From Serripes groenlandicus (Eukaryota > Mollusca > Bivalvia > Cardiida > Cardiidae), in contig JASEVX010000082.1 in NCBI GenBank assembly GCA_031761405.1, positions 64,501 to 128,500 of the forward strand: 64,000 nt of DNA, written 5' to 3'. Position numbers and translations under genes: made by a program. Below the pieces are notes generated by a model. The model was not told where the DNA came from. It saw nothing but the letters and a program-made list of their open reading frames with translations, and searched no databases. This document shows positions 56,064 to 64,000 of the stretch, piece after piece. The stretch's first letter is position 1, and the number at the start of each line of letters is the position of its first letter.

Positions 56064-57514
56064 TTACGATTCCCCAACAGAGTTGGGAATCGTATTGTTT
56101 TTCTATTGTTTTTTACGATTCCCCAACAGAGTTGGGAATCGTATTGTTTTTCTATTGTTTTTTATTATTATTCTTTATTCTCCTATCCAAAATTTTTGTC
56201 CAGAGCAATACTCATAAACTACTTGATGGAATTGATCAAAACTTGCAACATAGATAGATGGCAATGTGAACTTGTGTAGTTTTTAAGAATGATAACTCTG
56301 AGCAACTTTTTTGCAAAGTTATCTCCCCTTTTTCAATATTTTATCCAAATTTTTGTCCAGAGCAATACTCATAAACTACTTGATGGAATTGATCGAAACT
56401 TGCAACATAGATAGATGGCAATGTGAACTTGTGTAGTTTTCAAGAATGATAACTCTGAGCCACTTTTTGGCAAAGTTATCTCCCCTTTTTCAATATTTTA
56501 ATCAATTTTTGTCAGAGCGATATCTTGTGAACGAATGGTCAGATATTATTGAAACTTGGAACATAGATAGATGGCACTGTGCAGTTGTACAACATGCAAT
56601 AATTATAACTCTGGGCAACTTTTTTGCAAAGTTATCTCCCCTTTTTCATTTTTTTAATAATTGGGTGATTTGAACTTGTATAACTCGATAACGAAAAGAG
56701 ATAGAGACTTGAAACTTAGTACAAATGTTCCCAATCAAGTGACCTACTTTCTCATGTGTATTTGAGCTTGACCGAATACTCGTTTCTGATTGGTCGATTT
56801 TTCGGACTTGTATAACTCGAAAATGACTAGTGATAGAGACTTGAAACTTAGTACATGTGATTCTAATCAAGTAGTACTACTTTCTCAAGTGTATTAGCGC
56901 ATGACCGAATACTCGTTTCTGATTGGTCGATTTTTCTAACTTGTATAACTCAAAAACGACAAGTGATAGAGACTTGAAACTTAGTACATGTGTTTCTTAT
57001 CAAGTAGTTCTACTTTTGCATGTGTATTAGCGCATGACCGAATACTCTTTTCTGATTGGTTGATTTTTCGGACTTGTATAACTCAAAAACGACAAGTGAT
57101 AGAGACTTGAAACTTAGTACATGTGTTTCTTATCAAGTAGTTCTACTTTTGCATGTGTATTAGCGCATGACCGAATACTCGTTTCTGATTTTTCGGACTT
57201 GTATAACTCAAAAACGACAAGTGATAGAGACTTGAAACTTAGTACATGTGTTTCTAATCAAGTAGTACTACTTTCTCTAGTGTATTAGCGTATGACCGAA
57301 TACTCGTTTCTGATTGGTCGATTTTTCGGACTTGTGTAACTCAAAAATGACAAGTGATAGAGACTTGAAACTTAGTACATCTGTTCCCAATCAAGTAGTA
57401 CTACTTTCGCAAGAGTATTAGCGCATGACCGAATACTCGTTTCTGTTATCTCCCCTTTTTAAATAAAATGGCAAGGGAATCGTTCGTAACTGTTGCTACA
57501 GTTACAATCTCTAG
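56064..57514 (+). mobile_element. array unit 11
   Basis: Two palindrome boxes, Q1 twice, Q2, six R repeats with the shortened R, stem-loop 57,486-57,505. Confidence 0.75.
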
Positions 57515-58473
57515 TTCTTTTTATTATTATTATTCTCTTTCAGCTATCCAAATTTTTGTCCAGAGCAATTCTCATTAACTACTTGATGGAATTGATTGAA
57601 AGTTGCAACATAGATAGATGGCAATGTGAAGTTGTGCAGTTTTCAAGAATGATAACTCTGAGCCACTTTTTTGCAAAGTTATCTCCCCTTTTTCAATATT
57701 TTAATCAATTTTTGTCCGAGCGATATCTTGTGAACGAATGGTCAGATAATATTGAAACTTGGAACATAGATAGATGGCACTATGCAGTTGTACAACATGC
57801 AAGAATTATAACTCTGGGCCACTTTTTTGCAAAGTTATCTCCCCTTTTTTAATATTTTAATAATTGGGTGATTTGAGCTTGTATAACTCGATAACGAAAA
57901 GTGATAGAGACTTGAAACTTGTTGCAAGTGTTCCCAATCAAGTGATCCTACTTTCTCATGTGTATTTGAGCATGACCGAATACTCGCTTCTGATTGGTCG
58001 ATTTTTCGAACTTGTATAACTCAAAAACGACATGTGATAGAGACTTGAAACTTAGTACATGTGTTTCTAATCTTGTGGTTCTACTTTCTCAAGTGTATTA
58101 GCGCATGACCGAATACTCGTTTCTGATTGGTCAATTTTTCGGACTTGTATAACTCAAAAACGACAAGTGATAGAGACTTGAAACTTAGTACATGTGTTTC
58201 TAATCAAGTAGTACTACTTTCGCAAGAGTATAAGCGCATGACCGAATACACGTTTCTGATTGGTCGATTTTTCGGACTTGTATAATTAAAAAAAGACAAG
58301 TGATATAGACTTGAAACTTAGTACATGTGTTACTAATCAAGTAGTACTACTTTCTGAAGTGTATTAGCGTATGACCGAATACTATGGGCCACTTTGTTGC
58401 AAAGTTTTCTGCCCTTGGTCAATGAAATGGCAAGGGAATCGTTCGTAACTGTTGCTACAGTTACAATCTCTAG
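57515..58473 (+). mobile_element. array unit 12
   Basis: No palindrome box; Q1, Q2, about four R repeats, stem-loop 58,445-58,464. Confidence 0.75.
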
Positions 58474-59815
58474 TTACGATTCCCCAACAGAGTTGGGAAT
58501 CGTATTGTTTTTCTATTGTTTTTTATTATTATTCTCTTTCAGCTATCCAAATTTTTGTCCAGAGCAATACTCATAAACTACTTGATGGAATTGATCGAAA
58601 CTTGCAACATAGATAGATGGCAATGTGAACTTGTGTAGTTTTCAAGAATGATAACTCTGAGCCACTTTTTTGCAAAGTTATAGTTACAATCTCTAGTTAC
58701 GATTCCCCAACAGAGTTGGGAATCGTATTGTTTTTCTATTGTTTTTTATTATTATTCTCTTTCAGCTATCCAAATTTTTGTCCAGAGCAATACTCATAAA
58801 CTACTTGATGGAATTGATCGAAACTTGCAACATAGATAGATGGCAATGTGAACTTGTGTAGTTTTCAAGAATAATAACTCTGAGCCACTTTTTTGCAAAG
58901 TTATCTCCCCTTTTTCAATATTTTAATCAATTTTTGTCAGAGCTATATCTTGTGAACGAATGGTCAGATATTATTGAAACTTGGAACATAGATAGATGGC
59001 ACTGTGCAGTTGTACAACATGCAAGAATTATAACTCTGGGCCACTTTTTTGCAAAGTTATCTCCCCCTTTTCATTTTTTTAATAATTGGGTGATTTGAGC
59101 TTGTATAACTCAAAAACGACAAGTGATAGAGACTTGAAATTTAGTACAAATGTTCCCAATCAAGTGATACTACTTTATCATGTTTATTTGAGCATGACCG
59201 AATACTCTCTTCTGATTGGTCGATTTTTCGGACTTGTATAACTCACAAACGACTAGTGATAGAGACTTGAAACTTAGTACATGTGTTTCTAATCAAGTAG
59301 TACTACTTTCTCAAGTGAATTAGCGCATGACCGAATACTCGTTTCTGATTGGTCGATTTTTCGGACATGTATAACTCAAAAAGCACAAGTGATAGAGACT
59401 TGAAACTTAGTACAAGTGTTCCCACTCAAGTGATATTACTTTCTCATGTGTATTTGCACATGACCGATTACTCGCTTCTGATTGGTCGATTTTTCGGACT
59501 TGTATAACTCAAAAACGACAAGTGATAGTGACTTGAAACTTAGTACGTGTGTTTCTAATCAAGTAGTTCTACTTTCTCAAGTGTATTAGCGCATGACCGA
59601 ATACTCGTTTCTGATTGGTCGATTTTTCGGAATTGTATAACTCAAAAACGACAAGTGATAGAGACTTGAAACTTAGTACATGTGTTCCTAATCAAGTAGT
59701 ACTACTTTTGCAAGTGTATTAGCGCATGACCAAATACTCGTTTCTGTTATCTCCCATTGTTAAATAAAATGGCAAGGGAATCGTTCGTAACTGTTGCTAC
59801 AGTTACAATCTCTAG
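58474..59815 (+). mobile_element. array unit 13 (with internal truncated end)
   Basis: Palindrome box and part of Q1, broken at about 58,680 into the last bases of a unit end (AGTTACAATCTCTAG at 58,682-58,696). A second palindrome box follows, then Q1, Q2, five R repeats and stem-loop 59,787-59,806. Confidence 0.75.
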
Positions 59816-60955
59816 TTCTTTTTATTACGATTCCCCAACAGATTCCCCAACAGAGTTGGGAATCGTATTGTTTTTCTATTGTTTTTTATTATTATTCTCT
59901 TTCAGCTATCCAAATTTTTGTCCAGAGCAATACTCATAAACTACTTGATGGAATTGATCGAAACTTACAACATAGATAGATGGCAATGTGAACTTGTGTA
60001 GTTTTCAAGAATGATAACTCTGAGCCACTTTTTTGCAAAGTTATCTCCCCTTTTTCAATATTTTAATCAATTTTTGTCAGAGCCATATCTTGTGAACGAA
60101 TGGTCAGATATTATTGAAACTTGGAACATAGATAGATGGCACTGTGCAGTTGTACAACAAGCAAGAATTATAACTCTGGGCCACTTTTTTGCAAAGTTAT
60201 CTCCCCTTTTTCCTTTTTTGTAATAATTGGGTGATTTGAACTTGTATAACTCGATAACGAAAAGAGATAGAGACTTGAAACTTAGTACAAATGTTCCCAA
60301 TCAAGTGACCTACTTCCTCATGTGTATTTGAGCATGACCGAATACTCGTTTCTGATTGGTCGATTTTTCGGACTTGTATAACTCGAAAATGACTAGTGAT
60401 AGAGACTTGAAACTTAGTACATGTGATTCTAATCAAGTAGTACTACTTTCTCAAGTGAATTAGCGCATGACCGAATACTCGTTTCTGATTGGTCGATTTT
60501 TCGGACATGTATAACTCAAAAAGCACAAGTGATAGAGACTTGAAACTTAGTACAAGTGTTCCCACTCAAGTGATATTACTTTCTCATGTGTATTTGCACA
60601 TGACCGATTACTCGCTTCTGATTGGTCGATTTTTCGGACTTGTATAACTCAAAAACGACAAGTGATAGTGACTTGAAACTTAGTACGTGTGTTTCTAATC
60701 AAGTAGTTCTACTTTCTCAAGTGTATTAGCGCATGACCGAATACTCGTTTCTGATTGGTCGATTTTTCGGAATTGTATAACTCAAAAACGACAAGTGATA
60801 GAGACTTGAAACTTAGTACATGTGTTCCTAATCAAGTAGTACTACTTTTGCAAGTGTATTAGCGCATGACCAAATACTCGTTTCTGTTATCTCCCATTGT
60901 TAAATAAAATGGCAAGGGAATCGTTCGTAACTGTTGCTACAGTTACAATCTCTAG
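59816..60955 (+). mobile_element. array unit 14
   Basis: Palindrome box with its left arm duplicated (GATTCCCCAACA twice, 59,829-59,852), Q1, Q2, five R repeats, stem-loop 60,927-60,946. Confidence 0.75.
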
Positions 60956-62271
60956 TTATTATTATTATTCTCTTTCAGCTATCCAAATTTTTGTCCAGAG
61001 CAATACTCATAAACTACTTGATGGAATTGATCGAAACTTGCAACATAGATAGATGGCAATGTGAACTTGTGTAGTTTTCAAGAATGATAACTCTGAGCCA
61101 CTTTTTTGCAAAGTTATCTCCCCTTTTTCAAAATTTTAATAATTGGGTGATTTGAGCTTGTATAACTCAAAAACGACAAGTGATAGAGACTTGAAATTTA
61201 GTACAAATGTTCCCAATCAAGTGATACTACTTTCTCATGTTTATTTGAGCATGACCGAATACTCTCTTCTGATTGGTCGATTTTTCGGACTTGTATAACT
61301 CAAAAACGACTAGTGATAGAGACTTGAAACTTAGTACATGTGTTTCTAATCAAGTAGTACTACTTTCTCAAGTGAATTAGCGCATGACCGAATACTCGTT
61401 TCTGATTGGTCGATTTTTCGGACATGTATAACTCAAAAAGCACAAGTGATAGAGACTTGAAACTTAGTACAAGTGTTCCCACTCAAGTGATATTACTTTC
61501 TCATGTGTATTTGCACATGACCGATTACTCGCTTCTGATTGGTCGATTTTTCGGACTTGTATAACTCAAAAACGAGAAGTGATAGTGACTTGAAACTTAG
61601 TACGTGTGTTTCTAATCAAGTAGTTCTACTTTCTCAAGTGTATTAGCGCATGACCGAATACTCGTTTCTGATTGGTCGATTTTTCAGACATGTATAACTC
61701 AAAAACGACAAGTGATAGATACTTGAAATTTAGTACAAGTGTTCCCAATCAAGTGATACTACTTTCTCATGTGTATTTGCACATGACCGAATACTCGTTT
61801 CTGATTGGTCGATTTTTCGGACTTGTATAACTCAAAAACGAAAAGTGATAGTGACTTGAAACTTAGTACGTGTGTTCCTAATCAAGTAGTTCTACTTTCT
61901 CAAGTGTATTAGCGCATGACCGAATACTCGTTTCTGATTGGTCGATTTTTCGGAATTGTATAACTCAAAAACGACAAGTGATAGAGACTTGAAACTTAGT
62001 ACATGTGTTCCTAATCAAGTAGTACTACTTTCTCAAGTGTATTACGCAAGACCAAATTCTCGTTTCTGATTGGTCGATTTTTCGGAATTGTATAACTCAA
62101 AAACGACAAGTGATAGAGACTTGAAACTTAGTACATGTGTTTCTAATCAAGTAGTACTACTTTTGCAAGTGTATTAGCGCATGATCAAATACTCGTTTCT
62201 GTTATCTCCCATTGTTAAATAAAATGGCAAGGGAATCGTTCGTAACTGTTACTACAGTTACAAATCTCTAG
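60956..62271 (+). mobile_element. array unit 15
   Basis: Q1 only, then about eight R repeats, the longest R run in the array. Stem-loop 62,242-62,261 with loop TTACTA instead of TTGCTA. Confidence 0.75.
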
Positions 62272-63556
62272 TTACGATTCCCCAACAGAGTTGGGAATCG
62301 TATTGTTTTTCTATTGTTTTTTATTATTATTATTATTCTTTATTCTCCTATCCAAAAATTTTGTCCAGAGCAATACTCATAAACTACTTGATGGAATTGA
62401 TCGAAACTTGCAACATAGATAGATGGCAATGTGAACTTGTGTAGTTTTCAAGAATGATAACTCTGAGCCACTTTTTTGCCAAGTTATCTCCCCTTTTTCA
62501 ATATTTTATCCAAAAATTTTGTCCAGAGCAATACTCATAAACTACTTGATGGAATTGATCGAAACTTGCAACATAGATAAATGGCAATGTGAACTTGTGT
62601 AGTTTTCAAGAATGATAACTCTGAGCCACTTTTTTGCAAAGTTATCTCCCCTTTTTCAATATTTTAATCAATTTTTGTCAGAGCTATATCTTGTGAACGA
62701 ATGGTCAGATATTATTGAAACTTGGAACATAGATAGATGGCACTGTGCAGTTTTACAACATGCAAGAATTATAACTCTGGGCAACTTTTTTGCAAAGTTA
62801 TCTCCCCCTTTTCATTTTTTTAATAATTGGGTGATTTGAGCTTGTATAACTCAAAAACGACAAGTGATAGAGACTTGAAATTTAGTACAAATGTTCCCAA
62901 TCAAGTGATACTACTTTCTCATGTTTTTTTGAGCATGACCGAATACCCTCTTCTGATTGGTCGATTTTTCGGACTTGTATAACTCAAAAACGACTAGTGA
63001 TAGAGACTTGAAACTTAGTACATGTGTTTCTAATCAAGTAGTACTACTTTCTCAAGTGAATTAGCGCATGACCGAATACTCGTTTCTGATTGGTCGATTT
63101 TTCGGACATGTATAACTCAAAAAACACAAGTGATAGAGACTTGAAACTTAGTACAAGTGTTCCCACTCAAGTGATATTACTTTCTCATGTGTATTTGCAC
63201 ATGACCGATTACTCGCTTCTGATTGGTCGATTTTTCGGACTTGTATAACTCAAAAACGACAAGTGATAGTGACTTGAAACTTAGTACGTGTGTTTCTAAT
63301 CAAGTAGTTCTACTTTCTCAAGTGTATTAGCGCATGACCGAATACTCGTTTCTGATTGGTCGATTTTTCGGAATTGTATAACTCAAAAACGACAAGTGAT
63401 AGAGACTTGAAACTTAGTACATGTGTTCCTAATCAAGTAGTACTACTTTTGCAAGTGTATTAGCGCATGACCAAATACTCGTTTCTGTTATCTCCCATTG
63501 TTAAATAAAATGGCAAGGGAATCGTTCGTAACTGTTGCTACAGTTACAATCTCTAG
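62272..63556 (+). mobile_element. array unit 16
   Basis: One palindrome box, Q1 twice, Q2, five R repeats, stem-loop 63,528-63,547. Confidence 0.75.
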
Positions 63557-64000
63557 TTATTATTATTATTATTATTTTCTTTCTCCTATCCAAATGTTTG
63601 TCCAGAGCAATACTCATAAACTACTTGATGGAATTGATTGAAACTTGCAACATAGATAGATGGCAATGTGAAGTTGTGCAGTTTTCAAGAATTCTTATTA
63701 TTATTATTACGATTCCCCAACAGAGTTGGGAATCCTATTGTTTTTCTATTGTTTTTTATTACGATTCCCCAACTTGTTGGGAATCGTATTGTTTTTCTAT
63801 TGTTTTTTCTTCTTATTATTATTCTCTTTCTTCTATCCAAATTTTTGTCCAGAGCAATACTCATAAACTACTTGATGGAATTGATTCAAACTTCCAACAA
63901 CTTGTTGGGAATCGTATTGTTTTTCTATTGTTTTTTCTTCTTATTATATCCCCAACAACAAAGTTGGGGGATATATTGTTTTTGCACCGTTTCTTATTAT
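63557..64000 (+). mobile_element. array unit 17, scrambled and cut by window end
   Basis: Q1 fragments alternate with palindrome boxes (63,709, 63,763), a chimeric CCAACAACTTGTTGG hairpin near 63,895, and finally a type-1 palindrome of the 42.5-43.7 kb array at about 63,947-63,975. Confidence 0.7.

Larger units (their letters stand above)
43666..64000 (+). repeat. higher-order array of Helitron/HINE-like units
   Basis: Sixteen complete head-to-tail units plus a partial one. Unit plan: zero to four palindromic boxes (ACGATTCCCCAAC...GTTGGGAATCGT) and (TTA)n; one or two ~155-bp Q repeats (TTTGTCCAGAGCAATACTC... and AGAGCGATATCTTGTGAACG...); three to eight 133-bp R repeats (ACTTGTATAACTCAAAAACG...); then an ending with GGCAAGGGAATCGT, the stem-loop GTAACTG-6 nt-CAGTTAC, and CTAG followed by TT. 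A 3' stem-loop about 10 bases before CTAG, short subterminal inverted repeats and internal tandem repeats are known traits of Helitron-related non-autonomous elements. No gene is present. Confidence 0.8.

Noticed and set aside
44750..62839. A 70-75 residue ORF starting MITLSHFFAKLSPLFQYF that recurs about ten times
   Set aside because: It is the Q1-Q2 repeat itself. Opposite-strand ORFs recur equally often, there is no start context or domain, and the number of copies follows the repeat.
44341..63556. AATAAAATGGCAAGGG before each unit end as a start codon or poly(A) signal
   Set aside because: The short frame from ATGGCAAGGG runs into the palindrome and TTA tract. The AATAAA is part of a repeated terminus and no gene precedes it.

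Overview
This window looks like animal nuclear DNA, most likely from a bivalve mollusc. It is AT-rich and intron-bearing, with GTAAGT/AG splice signals, tRNA-derived SINEs, a decayed LINE, MITE-like inverted-repeat elements and several families of tandem-repeat-bearing non-autonomous elements of the kind common in bivalves. The taxon is inferred from repeat style only; no marker gene settles it. Nothing looks bacterial.

1-6 kb: repeat fragments and no gene. About 6.2-21.8 kb (copy A) and 24.3-35.4 kb (copy B) are two direct copies of one segment, each altered by its own insertions. Each copy carries one six-exon gene on the minus strand, which I assembled from splice sites, reading phase and conservation between the copies. 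The product starts with a signal peptide, continues with twelve extracellular cysteines arranged as two six-cysteine modules (each made by two exons, phases 1-2-1-2-1), and ends in a hydrophobic anchor. Copy B is open for 241 codons. Copy A has an in-frame TGA at codon 116. I do not recognise the family.

The most unusual element is a miniature LTR retrotransposon (TRIM-like). It has LTRs of about 174 bp, a primer-binding site complementary to a tRNA-Leu 3' end, a purine tract and no coding capacity. Each LTR carries a 5S-rRNA-like internal promoter region. A rearranged copy lies in intron 1 of gene B (34,225-34,691) and a 3' portion lies in copy A (9,627-9,902). The layout parallels plant Cassandra elements.

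35.4-42.5 kb: more repeat families, including elements with an internal CA tract and a cluster of TTAA-flanked MITEs, with no supported gene. 42.5-43.7 kb: about 20 palindromic hairpins in tandem. 43.7-64 kb: a higher-order array of 16 head-to-tail units of 0.8-1.7 kb. Each unit ends in the same 7-bp stem-loop followed by CTAG, which suggests Helitron/Helentron-type (HINE-like) elements. Inside the units a 133-bp repeat, present about 60 times, carries an exact NF-Y/CCAAT consensus. The array runs off the right edge of the window.
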